A stretch of 64,000 nt of DNA from Ancylobacter amanitiformis. GTDB taxonomy: Bacteria; Pseudomonadota; Alphaproteobacteria; Rhizobiales; Xanthobacteraceae. Within the stretch, counting starts at the first letter, position 1, and each line of letters begins with the position of its first letter. Positions 8,646-17,341 of the stretch are shown in pieces. The notes beneath the pieces are model-generated. The model searched no databases, was not told the origin of the DNA, and saw only the letters and a program-made list of their open reading frames with translations. The stretch covers positions 62,001 through 126,000 of the forward strand of contig NZ_JAUSVR010000003.1 in assembly GCF_030814815.1 (NCBI RefSeq). The letters run 5' to 3'. The position numbers and the translations under genes were made by a program.

Positions 8646-9407
8646 ATGAAACGCACCATCCTCGCCGTTACCGCCGCCGCTCTGCTCGCCAGTGCAACCT
8701 TTGCCATTGCCCAGCCCGGCACGAAGGCGGCAGGCTGGCAGCCGCCCACGCAGCAGCAGCGGGCGGAAAATGCCAGCGCCATGGCCGATGCGCGCATTGC
8801 CGCGCTCAAGGCCGGCCTGCGGCTGACCAGCGATCAGGACAAGCTGTGGCCGGCACTGGAAACCGCGCTGCAGGATTTTTCCAAGGAGCAGTTCGACTGG
8901 CGTGAGCAGCGCCGCGAGCAGCGTGAGGCCATGCGCGGGCCGCGCGGCCCGGGCGCGCCGGGCGCGGGTCCCGGCGTTGCGGCGGGCGGGCCTGCGGCGG
9001 GTCCCGGCCCGGATGCGGGTCCGGCGCCCGAGGCGGATGCGGCCCCCGGTCGGCCGGGTGGACCCGAGCGCGATGTCGTGGCGCAGGTCGAGCAGCGGGC
9101 TTCGCGCATGATCGAGCAGGGCACGGCGCTGAAGCAGCTCGCCGATGCCGCCAAGCCGCTCTACGCGACGCTTGATCCGGGCCAGCGCCACCGATTCAAC
9201 GTGCTGTTCCGTCAGGCCCGGTTCGAGGCGTTCGGCGGGCCGCACCACAAGGGCGGACCGCGCGAGGGGCATCACGGCCAGCGCTTCGGCATGATGCACC
9301 CCCATGGTGATCCGCGTCATGGTGATCCGCGTCATGGTGGCCCGGCGGGCGGGCCTGCCGGCGGGCCGGGCCTGCCGCCGCCCGCCGCCGGCGCCGAGCC
9401 GCTCTGA
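8646..9407 (+). CDS. Spy/CpxP-like LTXXQ-motif periplasmic protein
   Basis: This 253-residue protein has a signal peptide (MKRTILAVTAAALLASATFA, then QPG) and an LTXXQ-type helix (AALKAGLRLTSDQDKLWPAL, about 50-69), with a second helical segment (ERDVVAQVEQRASRMIEQGTALKQLADAA) near 140-170. The two halves are joined by a Pro/Gly/Ala linker, and the C-terminus is His/Gly/Pro-rich with GDPRH repeats. Such proteins act as envelope chaperones or metal-stress sensors in other bacteria; that role is only inferred here. AGGAG precedes the ATG at 8646. The GDPRH repeat is a 15-bp DNA duplication. Confidence 0.75.
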   Translation: MKRTILAVTAAALLASATFAIAQPGTKAAGWQPPTQQQRAENASAMADARIAALKAGLRLTSDQDKLWPALETALQDFSKEQFDWREQRREQREAMRGPRGPGAPGAGPGVAAGGPAAGPGPDAGPAPEADAAPGRPGGPERDVVAQVEQRASRMIEQGTALKQLADAAKPLYATLDPGQRHRFNVLFRQARFEAFGGPHHKGGPREGHHGQRFGMMHPHGDPRHGDPRHGGPAGGPAGGPGLPPPAAGAEPL

Positions 9408-9441
9408 GCCGGGCGCCGGGCCCTCACATCCTGTAAGGCCC

Positions 9442-9517
9442 GGCATCCTGCGAGTGAGGCGTCCTGCGAGTCTGGCGTCCTGCGGGCCAGGCATCCTGCC
9501 AACCCTGGCATCTTGAA
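9442..9517 (+). repeat. Five imperfect 16-bp tandem repeats, non-coding
   Basis: Units beginning GGC(A/G)TCCTGC start at 9442, 9458, 9474, 9490 and 9507, with a period of 16 (once 17). They lie between the stop of the LTXXQ gene and the stop of the convergent GNAT gene. No reading frame or hairpin explains them. Confidence 0.7.
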
Positions 9518-9577
9518 CGACAGCCCCGCCGCCGGCCACATGCCGGCGGCGGCACCACGGATTCCTCGCCCTCGGGC

Positions 9578-10057
9578 TCAACTCTCGGCGAGCGCCTCCA
9601 GCGCCGCGCCGGTGACGCGCTGCACGGTCCACTCCTCCATCGGCACCGCGCCGATGGAGCGATAGAAGCGGATCGCCGGTTCGTTCCAGTTCAGCACCCA
9701 CCACTCGAAGCGCCCGAGCCCCTCGTCCACGCAGCGCCGGGCGAGCCGGGCCATCAGCGCCTTGGCGATGCCCTGTCCGCGAAAGGCAGGGCGGACATAG
9801 AGGTCTTCGAGGTAGATTCCGTGCCGGCCGCGAAAGGTCGAGTAATTGTAGAACCACAGCGCGAGGCCTGCCGGCGCGCCGTGCCATTCGGCGATGTCGC
9901 AGAACACGCGTGGATTGGGCCCGAACAGGTCGCGCTCGATATCGCCGATGGAGGCCACCACTTCGTGGCGCATCTTCTCGTATTCGGCGAGTTCGCAGAT
10001 GAAGTCGACGATAAGCCCGGCCTCGTCGGGCCGGGCTTCGCGGATGAGGAGGCTCAT
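9578..10057 (-). CDS. GNAT family N-acetyltransferase, diamine/thialysine acetyltransferase-like
   Basis: This 159-residue protein has the GNAT fold. LYVRPAFRGQGIAKALM holds the acetyl-CoA pyrophosphate loop (RGQGIA) and FEWWVLNWNEPAIRFYRSIGA is the conserved C-terminal part. The segment DFICELAEYEKM and the overall sequence resemble spermidine/spermine and thialysine N-acetyltransferases, so a small amine is a likely substrate, though this is inference. It lies 13 bases behind thyA on the same strand and was probably transcribed with it. The start at 10057 (MSLLIREARPDEAG) is chosen from the domain boundary. Confidence 0.82.
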   Translation of the reverse strand: MSLLIREARPDEAGLIVDFICELAEYEKMRHEVVASIGDIERDLFGPNPRVFCDIAEWHGAPAGLALWFYNYSTFRGRHGIYLEDLYVRPAFRGQGIAKALMARLARRCVDEGLGRFEWWVLNWNEPAIRFYRSIGAVPMEEWTVQRVTGAALEALAES

Positions 10058-10070
10058 TTCAGGCTGCCCC

Positions 10071-10865
10071 TTACACCGCCACCGGCGCCCGGATGGCGGG
10101 ATGGGGCTCGTAACCCTCGATGGCGATGTCCTCGAAGCGGAAGGCGAAGAGGTCGTCCACCGCCGGGTTGAGCTTGAGCGAGGGCAGGGCGCGCGGCGCG
10201 CGCGACAATTGCTCGTGCACCTGCTCAAGGTGGTTCACATAGATATGCGCGTCGCCGAAGGTGTGGATGAAATCGCCCGGCCGCAGCCCCGTCACCTGCG
10301 CCACCATGTGGGTCAGCAGCGCATAGGAGGCGATGTTGAAGGGCACGCCGAGGAAGATGTCGGCCGAGCGCTGGTAGAGCTGGCAGGAAAGCTTGCCATC
10401 CAGCACATAGAACTGGAACAGGCAGTGGCAGGGCGGCAGCGCCATGTCCGGCACGTCGGCCGGATTCCACGCGGAGACGATCAGCCGGCGCGAATCGGGA
10501 TTGCGCCGGATGTCGGCCACCACCTGCGCGATCTGGTCGATCACCCCGCCGCGCCCATCCGGCCAGGAGCGCCATTGATGGCCATAGACCGGGCCGAGAT
10601 CGCCCCGCTCATCGGCCCACGCATCCCAGATCGAAACGCCGTTCGCCTTGAGATAGGCGATGTTGGTGTCGCCGGCGAGAAACCACAGAAGCTCGTGGAC
10701 GATGGATTTCAGATGCAGCCGCTTCGTGGTGACGAGCGGAAAGCCCTGCGCGAGATCGAACCGCATCTGGTGGCCGAACAGCGAGAGCGTGCCCGTGCCG
10801 GTGCGGTCATCCTTGCGCGTGCCCTCGCGCAGGACCCTCTCCAGAAGCTCGTGATATTGCCGCAT
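10071..10865 (-). CDS. thyA: Thymidylate synthase ThyA
   Basis: This 264-residue enzyme methylates dUMP to dTMP using methylene-tetrahydrofolate. Length equals that of the E. coli enzyme. The catalytic cysteine is C146 in [11 protein letters not shown], the phosphate-binding arginines are in RTGTGTLS and [11 protein letters not shown], and GDAHIYVNH is the C-terminal signature. It produces dihydrofolate, which the folA product encoded at 14.2 kb recycles; in many relatives the two genes are adjacent, here they are not. A TATATAG-like sequence around 10913 on this strand could be the promoter. Confidence 0.96.
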   Translation of the reverse strand: MRQYHELLERVLREGTRKDDRTGTGTLSLFGHQMRFDLAQGFPLVTTKRLHLKSIVHELLWFLAGDTNIAYLKANGVSIWDAWADERGDLGPVYGHQWRSWPDGRGGVIDQIAQVVADIRRNPDSRRLIVSAWNPADVPDMALPPCHCLFQFYVLDGKLSCQLYQRSADIFLGVPFNIASYALLTHMVAQVTGLRPGDFIHTFGDAHIYVNHLEQVHEQLSRAPRALPSLKLNPAVDDLFAFRFEDIAIEGYEPHPAIRAPVAV

Positions 10866-11105
10866 GCCCGTCGCCTCATCCGTTTCGGCGGCTGTCGGCG
10901 CCGAACCCTCCCTATATAGCGCAGGGTTGGCGCCGGTGCAGCGCCAGTGCCTCGTCCGAGCCGGTCATCGACAGTTTTTCCGCCGTCCTTCCATCCGCCG
11001 TGCGTGAGGAAAAAGCAGCGGCGCCTCACGCCGGTATCCTGGGAACCTGAAGGGCGCCGCCGGGATTGTCTTGTCGCGGAACCATGCGAAGAGGAGGGAG
11101 CGCTC

Positions 11106-11483
11106 ATGACCGAACAGGCTGCGGACCACATGGCCGATCACATCGCGGACCGGATCGCCGGTCGCGTCACCGACAGCACGCGGGCGCTGGCGATGGAGCA
11201 TCACCGCCTCGCCATGCACCTGAACCTGCTGGAGAAAGATGCGACCCATCCGCTCGATTTCGCGGTCGAGGGCGCCCACACCACGCCGAATCTGGTGCTG
11301 CGCGCCGGGCAGGCGCTGCGCAGCGCGCATTCCGATGTCCGGCTCGATTATGAGCTGATGCGGCAGGTTTTCCTGGAAACGCTGCGCTCCCGCCTCGCCG
11401 AGCTTTCCGAGAAGCTGGCCGGCACGGGAGGCGGCAATCTGCCGATCGAGCGCCTGCAATATGGCGACCAGACCGAGGCGTGA
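11106..11483 (+). CDS. Hypothetical helical protein
   Basis: I do not recognise the family. The 125-residue product starts at 11106, where GAGGAGGGA stands eight bases ahead of the ATG. Its first 25 residues show an Asp/His/Ala repeat (DHMADHIADRIAGRV). The remainder looks helical (EHHRLAMHLNLLEKD, LRSRLAELSEKLAG), with no signal peptide, membrane segment or cysteine. It lies between divergent thyA and the tmRNA gene. A GGAAC sequence at 11041 upstream hints at a stress sigma-factor (EcfG-type) promoter, but the -10 match is poor and I do not rely on it. Confidence 0.6.
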   Translation: MTEQAADHMADHIADRIAGRVTDSTRALAMEHHRLAMHLNLLEKDATHPLDFAVEGAHTTPNLVLRAGQALRSAHSDVRLDYELMRQVFLETLRSRLAELSEKLAGTGGGNLPIERLQYGDQTEA

Positions 11484-11500
11484 GGCAAGCTTGTGCGGGA

Positions 11501-11520
11501 GGGGGCCGCGCGCCCCCTTC
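11501..11520 (+). terminator. Hairpin terminator candidate before ssrA
   Basis: GGGGGC and GCCCCC (11501-11506, 11512-11517) flank a five-base loop and are followed by TTCC only. It sits 17 bases after the hypothetical gene and just before the tmRNA gene. Confidence 0.5.
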
Positions 11521-11552
11521 CAACCGGACGTATGAGGCCCTATATTCGATTT

Positions 11553-11885
11553 GCCGGCGCAAGCCGGATATGGCGATAAACGGAAATCGGAATAAACTCT
11601 TCGGACCCGGGGGCAGTACCCGGCGCCTCCACCAGAGCCCGTCCGGGGCGGGCTGCGGCGGGGGCGAAACAGGATCGACGAGAGCGTAAAGGGTCTTCTT
11701 TCGCCCGGCATGGTACCGCCGTCATCGGACCAAACATATAGTTGCCAACGACAACTATGCTCCGGTTGCTCAGGCCGCGTGAGCGGTTTGATCTCTGGGA
11801 AATAAGTCCAAGCGGGTAGCACCGTAAGGCGGGGTTCGCAGGCACCTGGCAACAGAAGCCTGCACTTACTTCCTTCGACCGGCTG
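11553..11885 (+). ncRNA. ssrA: Two-piece (circularly permuted) tmRNA
   Basis: The acceptor piece comes first: a CCGGC-GCAA-GCCGG hairpin near 11553, then the T-arm-like CCGGGGGCAGTACCCGG and the 3' end CGCCTCCACCA at 11624-11634. About 25 bases later the coding piece starts with GGGGGCG at 11660, which pairs with CGCCTCC of the acceptor end, followed by AAACAGGATCGAC. The resume codon and tag are at 11744-11782 and encode ANDNYAPVAQAA and a stop. This order, acceptor before coding piece, is the alphaproteobacterial permuted form; the linker would be excised. The exact 5' and 3' ends are estimates. A TATATT box at 11541 is a plausible -10. The tag ends in AQAA, fit for ClpXP with SspB, whose gene is next. 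Confidence 0.9.
11744..11782 (+). other. tmRNA tag-peptide reading frame ANDNYAPVAQAA
   Basis: Twelve sense codons and TGA inside the tmRNA coding piece. The ANDNYAPVA part is the form usual in Hyphomicrobiales and carries the SspB contact region at its start and the ClpX degron at its end. Confidence 0.9.
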
Positions 11886-11918
11886 GCGGTCGCGGCCGGA
11901 ATCGGGTTCATTGCCGCC

Positions 11919-12809
11919 ATGAGCGTCGACCTTATCCGATATGACCTGCTAGTTCAGGACGCGCTGCGCGCCGTGGTGCGCCGCGTCCTCACCGATGTCG
12001 CCCGTGAAGGCCTGCCCGGCGACCATCACCTCTTCATCTCCTTCGATACCAAGGCGCCGGGCGTTCGCCTGTCGCCGCGGCTCAAGGAGCGGTATCCCGA
12101 GGAGATGACCATCATCCTCCAGCATCAGTTCTGGGATCTGGTGGTGACGGATATTTTTCTCGAGGTGGGCCTGTCGTTCAACGGCATCCCCGAGCGGCTG
12201 CACGTGCCCTTCGCGGCCCTGAAGGGCTTCTTCGATCCTTCCGTGAAGTTCGGCCTGCAATTCGAGCCGACCACAGCGGCGGCCGAGGACGAGCAGGAGC
12301 CGTCCGCCCCGACGGCGTTGCGCCCCACATCCGTTCCCAGCCTGTCGGTTCCGGGCACCTCCGTTCCCTCGACGCGTCCCGCTGTCGCCGATGTGTCGGG
12401 CGGCAAGGCCGGGCGCGGGGAGGCCAGATCCGAGATCAAGTCGGAGACGAATTCCGAGTCGCGACCCGAGACGGCCGGTGCCAAACCTTTCCCCGCCAAG
12501 CTGTCGCCCGCCGGGGCGGACAAGGCGAAGCCCGAGGCGGCGGCGAAGTCCGACAAACCCAAGACCGAGACCGGTGCGGCGGCAACGGACAAGCCGGAGC
12601 CTGGGAAATCCGCTTCCGGCAAGTCAGAAGCGGGCAAGTCTGAGTCCGGCAAGGCCGATTCGGGGAAGTCGGGCTCGGTCAGGTCCGGTTCCGGCAAATC
12701 GGGTTCCGGCCCGTCCGGCACCTTTCCCTCCGATGAGGACGGGGATGGCAAGGATGGGCCGCGATCCGGCGCGCAGGTCGTGCGTCTCGACGCCTTCCGC
12801 AAGAAATAA
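11919..12809 (+). CDS. sspB: SspB, ClpXP adaptor for tmRNA-tagged proteins
   Basis: The first 120 residues or so (IRYDLLVQDALRAVVRRVL, DHHLFISFDT, VRLSPRLKERYPEEMTIILQ, FDLVV-type strand, FNGIPERLHVPFAALKGFFDPSVKFGL) match alphaproteobacterial SspB, which binds the tmRNA tag and hands it to ClpX. The last ten residues (VVRLDAFRKK) are the ClpX-docking tail. Between them lies a very long linker of about 150 residues rich in Lys, Ser, Gly, Glu and Pro, with a run of SGK(S)-type repeats at about 228-268. At 296 residues it is much longer than usual adaptors. It follows ssrA by about 35 bases, so RNA and adaptor are neighbours. Confidence 0.93.
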   Translation: MSVDLIRYDLLVQDALRAVVRRVLTDVAREGLPGDHHLFISFDTKAPGVRLSPRLKERYPEEMTIILQHQFWDLVVTDIFLEVGLSFNGIPERLHVPFAALKGFFDPSVKFGLQFEPTTAAAEDEQEPSAPTALRPTSVPSLSVPGTSVPSTRPAVADVSGGKAGRGEARSEIKSETNSESRPETAGAKPFPAKLSPAGADKAKPEAAAKSDKPKTETGAAATDKPEPGKSASGKSEAGKSESGKADSGKSGSVRSGSGKSGSGPSGTFPSDEDGDGKDGPRSGAQVVRLDAFRKK

Positions 12810-12919
12810 GCCACCGCGCGCCGCGTCGCCGGAGCCATCGCCCCCGCCATGGCTTGTCGCTGGAACACAGCGGCGGGCATTCGCGCCGGGCGGGACCACG
12901 CCCGAAGAAAGAGTGCCTC

Positions 12920-14197
12920 GTGAGCCATCATCATGACGTGATCGTCGTCGGCGCCGGCGCCGCCGGCCTTGCCGCGGGCGCGCGGCTCCATCGCGCCGGG
13001 GTCGACGTGCGGGTGCTGGAAGCGGCAACCCGCATCGGCGGACGGGCCTTCACCGACACCGGGACATTCGGCGTGGCATGGGATCGCGGCTGCCACTGGC
13101 TGCATTCGGCCTCGGTCAATCCGCTGCGCGCGGCGGCCGATGATCTGGGCCTCGCCTATCTGTCGCGCGGCTCGCGGCAGGCGCGCGCCACCCATCTGGG
13201 CGAACGCTGGGCGGATGAGAGCGAGCGCGAGGCCGCCTGGCGGGGGATCGACAGCGCCTTTGCCGCCATCAAGCGGGCGGGTGAGGCGGGGCGCGACATT
13301 GCCGCCAGCGAGGTGCTGGAGGTGCCGGAGCCGTGGACGCGGCTGGCGCGCCACTGGATCAACCTGATGTCGGCGACCGAGCCGGAGCGGCTGTCGACGC
13401 TGGACTATGTCGCTTATGCCGACACGGGCGAGAATTACCCTGTCGAGAAGGGCTATGGCGCGCTGGTGCAGTCGGTGGCGCAGCGCATGGCGCCGGCCCT
13501 TGCCGTCACCACCGGCTGCCCGGTGACGCGTATCGACTGGTCGGGCCGGGACGTCGCGCTGGAGACGCCGCTCGGCCGGCTGACCGCGAGCCAGGTCATC
13601 GTCGCGGTGCCGACCAGCGTGATCGCGCGCGGCGGGCTGGCCTTCGCGCCGCTGCTGCCGGCGGATCTCGCGGAGGCCTTCGCGGCGCTGCCGCTGGGCG
13701 CGGCGGAAAAGGTGGCCTTCCATTTCGACCGCGACGTGTTCGGCGTCGCGGCGACCAGCTATGTCGACACGATCGACCTGCGCGATCCCGCGCGGCGGCC
13801 GATCAACTTCGTGCTCAACCCGTTCGGCGCGCCGATGGCGATCGGCCAGCTCGGCGGCGACAACGCGGCGCGGCTGGTGGAGGCGGGTCCCGGGGCGATG
13901 GAGGATTTCGGCCTCGCCGCGCTCACGGATGCCTTCGGCGCGGAGATTGCCCGCCATGTCACCGGCGTCGCCACCACGTCCTGGGTGACGGATCCGTTCA
14001 TCGGCGGCGCCTATAGCTGCGCGCTGCCCGGCTTCGCCCATATGCGCGCGCGCCTCGCGCAGACGCTGGGCGAGCGCGTGCGGTTCGCGGGCGAAGCGGT
14101 GTCGCCGCATGCCTATTCGACCGCCCATGGCGCCTATCTCACCGGCCTCGCCGCCGCGGATGCCGCTCTCGCATGGCTCGGAGGGCGGGCGGCGTGA
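12920..14197 (+). CDS. FAD-dependent amine oxidase-like flavoprotein
   Basis: This 425-residue protein begins with a Rossmann FAD-binding motif VIVVGAGAAGLAAGARL, followed by EAATRIGGRAFT, and ends in the flavin monoamine-oxidase pattern RVRFAGEAVSPHAYSTAHGAYLTG. These place it in the NAD(P)/FAD amine oxidoreductase superfamily. The substrate cannot be read from the sequence. A GTG start at 12920 is taken because the Rossmann strand follows at once; AAAGAG is about seven bases ahead. Its stop overlaps the folA GTG start as GTGA, a tight coupling that suggests an operon, although no metabolic link to folate reduction is evident. Confidence 0.82.
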   Translation: MSHHHDVIVVGAGAAGLAAGARLHRAGVDVRVLEAATRIGGRAFTDTGTFGVAWDRGCHWLHSASVNPLRAAADDLGLAYLSRGSRQARATHLGERWADESEREAAWRGIDSAFAAIKRAGEAGRDIAASEVLEVPEPWTRLARHWINLMSATEPERLSTLDYVAYADTGENYPVEKGYGALVQSVAQRMAPALAVTTGCPVTRIDWSGRDVALETPLGRLTASQVIVAVPTSVIARGGLAFAPLLPADLAEAFAALPLGAAEKVAFHFDRDVFGVAATSYVDTIDLRDPARRPINFVLNPFGAPMAIGQLGGDNAARLVEAGPGAMEDFGLAALTDAFGAEIARHVTGVATTSWVTDPFIGGAYSCALPGFAHMRARLAQTLGERVRFAGEAVSPHAYSTAHGAYLTGLAAADAALAWLGGRAA

Positions 14198-14703
14198 GCG
14201 TGCTGACGCTGGTCGCGGCGGTAGCGGAAAATGGCGTGATCGGGCGCGGTGCCGATCTGCCATGGCACATTTCCAGCGACCTGAAGCGCTTTCGGGCCAT
14301 GACCTGGGGCAAGCCGATCCTGATGGGGCGGCGCACCTTCGAGTCGATCGGCAAGCCGCTGCCAGGGCGCACCAGCATCGTCATCAGCCGCGACGCGGGT
14401 TTTCTGCCGCCGGCGGGCGTGAGGGTGGAAAGCTCGCTGGATGCCGCGCTGGAGGCCGGCGCGCGGGCGGCGCGGGAGCTGGGCGTCGACGAGATGGCGG
14501 TGATCGGTGGCGCGCAGATCTATGCGCTCGCCTTCCCGCGGGCGCAGCGGCTACGCCTGACGCGGGTGCATGCCCGCCCGGAAGGCGATGTGCATTTCCC
14601 GCGCTTCGACGCGGGCGAGTGGCGCGAGGCAAGCCACGAAGGCCCTTTTCAGGGCGAGAAAGACGAACATCCGTTCAGCTATGTCGATTACGAGCGGGTG
14701 TGA
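14194..14703 (+). CDS. folA: Dihydrofolate reductase
   Basis: This 169-residue enzyme reduces dihydrofolate to tetrahydrofolate with NADPH. The substrate acid is in LPWHISSDLKRF, and VIGRGADLPW, GKPILMGRRTFESIGKPLPGR and VIGGAQIY are the other conserved blocks, all in place. GTG at 14194 is preferred since it overlaps the preceding TGA; an in-frame ATG seven codons earlier lies within the upstream gene. It serves thymidylate synthesis together with thyA, here 3.3 kb away on the opposite strand. Confidence 0.95.
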   Translation: MSVLTLVAAVAENGVIGRGADLPWHISSDLKRFRAMTWGKPILMGRRTFESIGKPLPGRTSIVISRDAGFLPPAGVRVESSLDAALEAGARAARELGVDEMAVIGGAQIYALAFPRAQRLRLTRVHARPEGDVHFPRFDAGEWREASHEGPFQGEKDEHPFSYVDYERV

Positions 14704-14712
14704 GCGGGGCGC

Positions 14713-15408
14713 TCAGATCGGCCGGCCCTCGACGCTGAGCGACAGCGTCTTCTCCATGTCCTCGACCGATTCGAGGTGGGGATAGATGGCGAGCGCCTGG
14801 CGCGCCGCTTCCAGCGCGTGCTTGTCGTCGCCGATCTCCTTGCAGATGATGGCGATGCCGGCCCAGGCGCCATAATGGCGCGGCTCGCGGGCCACGACCT
14901 GGCGAAGGTCGACCAGCGCGTCGGCGAAATCCTCCTTCAGGTAGAAGACGGTGGCGCGCTTGTTCCAGGCGTCGAGATGGTCGGGCGCGACGCGCAGCAC
15001 GCTGTCGAGCAACTGGATGGTGAGATCGAAATCCTTGGTCTGCAGCGCCTGCGTGGCGCGGGCCATCAAGAGATCCGCGGTATCGCTGCCCGACTGGGTG
15101 AGGGCGATGTCGATGCGGTCGGCGATGCTCTTGGCGGATTCCTTGGTCGGCGCGACCTTGAGCGCGGCGAACAGGGCATCGAGTCGTTTGCCTGGGTCGG
15201 GCTCGGCGCGGCCGGTGTCCAGCGGGCGGGCGCCATCCTTGCCGGCGGCGTCGGGGGATTTCTCGAGCGCCCTGTCGGCGTCCGTCTTCAGCTTGGGGAC
15301 TTCGACCTGAAGCGGCGCGCGCGGCGCCGGCGCCGTCGAATCGCTCGGCGGGGTCAGGGCGACGGCAGGTGTCGCGGCGAGGAGGAGAACAGCAAAGAGG
15401 GCGCGCAT
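14713..15408 (-). CDS. Exported tetratricopeptide-repeat protein
   Basis: This 231-residue protein has a signal peptide (MRALFAVLLLAATPAVA) and a Pro/Asp/Lys-rich segment to about residue 80. At least two TPR units follow, near 112-180 (LLMARATQALQTKDFDLTIQLL and AWNKRATVFYLKEDFADALVDL), with a third ending YPHLESVEDMEK. It is probably periplasmic and binds a partner protein. It converges with folA, nine bases apart. No specific function is assigned. Confidence 0.78.
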   Translation of the reverse strand: MRALFAVLLLAATPAVALTPPSDSTAPAPRAPLQVEVPKLKTDADRALEKSPDAAGKDGARPLDTGRAEPDPGKRLDALFAALKVAPTKESAKSIADRIDIALTQSGSDTADLLMARATQALQTKDFDLTIQLLDSVLRVAPDHLDAWNKRATVFYLKEDFADALVDLRQVVAREPRHYGAWAGIAIICKEIGDDKHALEAARQALAIYPHLESVEDMEKTLSLSVEGRPI

Positions 15409-15514
15409 GGCTCCCAGTCTAGGAGCGATGGCGCCCTCGTCAATCGCGCGCTCCGCAGGCCGCGAAAACGTGATCGCGACCGGAAGAACCGTGCAGGACC
15501 CGCCGTGCGGCCGA

Positions 15515-15640
15515 TCAGCCCTGACGCGCCTTGAAGCGCTTCTGGGTCTTGTTGATGATGTAGACGCGGCCCTTGCGACGCACCAGGCGGTTGTCGCGGT
15601 GGCGGCCGAGCAGCGACTTGAGCGAATTGCGGATCTTCAT
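15515..15640 (-). CDS. rpmJ: Ribosomal protein L36
   Basis: This 41-residue protein ([25 protein letters not shown]..., ending [11 protein letters not shown]) is the alphaproteobacterial form of L36. It lacks the four zinc ligands (CXXC...CXXXH) of the standard form, so it is of the zinc-independent type. The ATG at 15640 is the only start giving the family N-terminus; the open frame continues upstream without meaning. It is a single gene between TPR and rnhA. Confidence 0.95.
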   Translation of the reverse strand: MKIRNSLKSLLGRHRDNRLVRRKGRVYIINKTQKRFKARQG

Positions 15641-15818
15641 GACACGTAACCTTCGGATCGGTGGTGCTTGCGCACGAGACGGCGGCTCCAAGGCCGCGCC
15701 CCGATCCGCGAGCGTCAAATTAGAGGCCGGCTGATAGCGGAGGGCAGGGGCCCTTGTCAATTGCAGTGCGGGTTTTTCCCCGATCGGGGCCGATCCGTGC
15801 CGGCCGCGATCGGCGCTT

Positions 15819-16328
15819 TCAGCGCTTGTAGGGTGCCATGCCGGCGCGGGCGAGCTCATCGGCGCGTTCGTTCATCTCGTCGCCCGCATGGCCCTTCACC
15901 CAGTGCCAGCGAATCTCATGGCGCGCGATGGCCGCTTCCAGCCGCTCCCACAGGTCGACATTCTTGACCGGCTTCTTGTCGGCGGTGCGCCAGCCATTGC
16001 GCTTCCAGCCGGCGATCCATTTGGTGATGCCGTTGCGCATATATTCGCTGTCCGTGTGCAGATCGACCGTGCAGGGACGCTTCAGCGCCTCCAGCGCGGA
16101 GATCGCCGCCATCAGCTCCATGCGGTTATTGGTGGTCGGCGATTCGCCCCCGCACAGTTCCTTCGCCGTGCCGGCATAGCGCAGGATCGCCCCCCAGCCG
16201 CCGGGGCCGGGATTGCCCGAACAGGCACCGTCGGTCCAGATCGCCACGATCCCCTTGGGCGCCTGATTGGGCTCCTCCTTCGATGCATCGTCGGAGAACA
16301 CGCGGGCCGTTCCCGGTGCGCTTTTCAT
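15819..16328 (-). CDS. rnhA: Ribonuclease HI
   Basis: This 169-residue nuclease cleaves the RNA strand of RNA-DNA hybrids. The four metal-binding acids are present in [31 protein letters not shown] and [11 protein letters not shown], and [11 protein letters not shown] has the flexible histidine. It has an extra N-terminal segment of about 25 polar residues before the core. Its ATG overlaps the thrB stop (ATGA), as is frequent in this order, where rnhA follows thrB. Confidence 0.95.
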   Translation of the reverse strand: MKSAPGTARVFSDDASKEEPNQAPKGIVAIWTDGACSGNPGPGGWGAILRYAGTAKELCGGESPTTNNRMELMAAISALEALKRPCTVDLHTDSEYMRNGITKWIAGWKRNGWRTADKKPVKNVDLWERLEAAIARHEIRWHWVKGHAGDEMNERADELARAGMAPYKR

Positions 16329-17293
16329 GCGCCCACTCCGTAGTCGCGCGGGCTCTGCGCCGCGCGGTGGAAGCGCAGCTTGCGCAGATATTCCAGCGGG
16401 TCGTGCGGGCGCACCAGCGCGCCGGGCGGCACGTTGAGCCAGTCGACCAGCCGGGTGAGCAGGAAGCGCAGCGCCGCCCCGCGCGCCAGCAGCGGCAGCG
16501 CGGCGATTTCCGCCTCGTCCAGCGCCCGCTCGGCCTGATAGCCGGCGAGCAGGGCCCGCCCCTTGGTGAGGTTGTAGGCGCCGTCCGGCTCGAAGCACCA
16601 GGCATTGAGGCAGATGGCGACGTCATAGGCGAGGAGGTCGTTGCAGGCGAAATAGAAGTCGATCAGCCCCGAGAGCCGGCCATCGGTAAAGAACACGTTG
16701 TCGGGGAAGAGATCCGCATGGATGACGCCGGTGGGAAGGCCCTTCGGCCAGTTCGGCTCCAGCACGGCAAGTTCATCGGCGATGAGCGCGGCGAGGCCGG
16801 GCGCCACCGTGTCGGCGCGCGCGCCGGCCTGATCGAATAGCGGCCGCCAGCCGGCCACCGAGAGCGCGTTGACGCGGGCCTGCGCGGTGAAGTCGGCTCC
16901 CGCCTTGTGCAGCCCGGCCAGCGCGGCGCCCAGCGCGGCGCAATGGGCGGCGCTCGGCCGGCGCACCGAGGTGCCGATGAGGAAGGTGGCGATCAGCGCG
17001 GGGCGCCCGGCGAGGGTGCCCAGCGCCACGCCGTCGCGGTTGCGCACCGGCTGCGGGCAATCGATGCCGCGCGTCGCCAGATGTTCCATCAGGCCGATGA
17101 AGAAGGGCAGGTCGGCCGGGTTCACCCGCTTCTCGTAGAGGGTGAGGATGAAGCTGCCGGCCTCGGTCTGCAGCAGGTAGTTGGAATTCTCCACGCCCTC
17201 GGCAATGCCCTTGAAGGCGCGCAGGCGGCCAAGCTCATAGGTGGAGAGAAAAGCCTCGAGCTCTTCCGGGGTGACGTCGGTGTAGACGGCCAT
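16325..17293 (-). CDS. thrB: Homoserine kinase (aminoglycoside-phosphotransferase fold)
   Basis: This 322-residue enzyme makes O-phosphohomoserine for threonine synthesis. It belongs to the type II ThrB family, with the kinase loop [14 protein letters not shown] and metal site [11 protein letters not shown], and N-terminal [15 protein letters not shown]. The start at 17293 ([12 protein letters not shown]) matches the family; an ATG five codons upstream is less likely. The order ispH, thrB, rnhA on one strand is common in Hyphomicrobiales. Confidence 0.93.
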   Translation of the reverse strand: MAVYTDVTPEELEAFLSTYELGRLRAFKGIAEGVENSNYLLQTEAGSFILTLYEKRVNPADLPFFIGLMEHLATRGIDCPQPVRNRDGVALGTLAGRPALIATFLIGTSVRRPSAAHCAALGAALAGLHKAGADFTAQARVNALSVAGWRPLFDQAGARADTVAPGLAALIADELAVLEPNWPKGLPTGVIHADLFPDNVFFTDGRLSGLIDFYFACNDLLAYDVAICLNAWCFEPDGAYNLTKGRALLAGYQAERALDEAEIAALPLLARGAALRFLLTRLVDWLNVPPGALVRPHDPLEYLRKLRFHRAAQSPRDYGVGA

Positions 17294-17341
17294 GGGATGG
17301 TTGGGCAACTCGCTGGTGTGGCGCGGGGCGATCCGCGGGGA

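Noticed and set aside
11030-11105. EcfG-type stress promoter (GGAAC...GTT) before the hypothetical gene at 11106
   Set aside because: The GGAAC box is present but the -10 part is GATT rather than GTT at a fitting distance, so the match is too weak to list.
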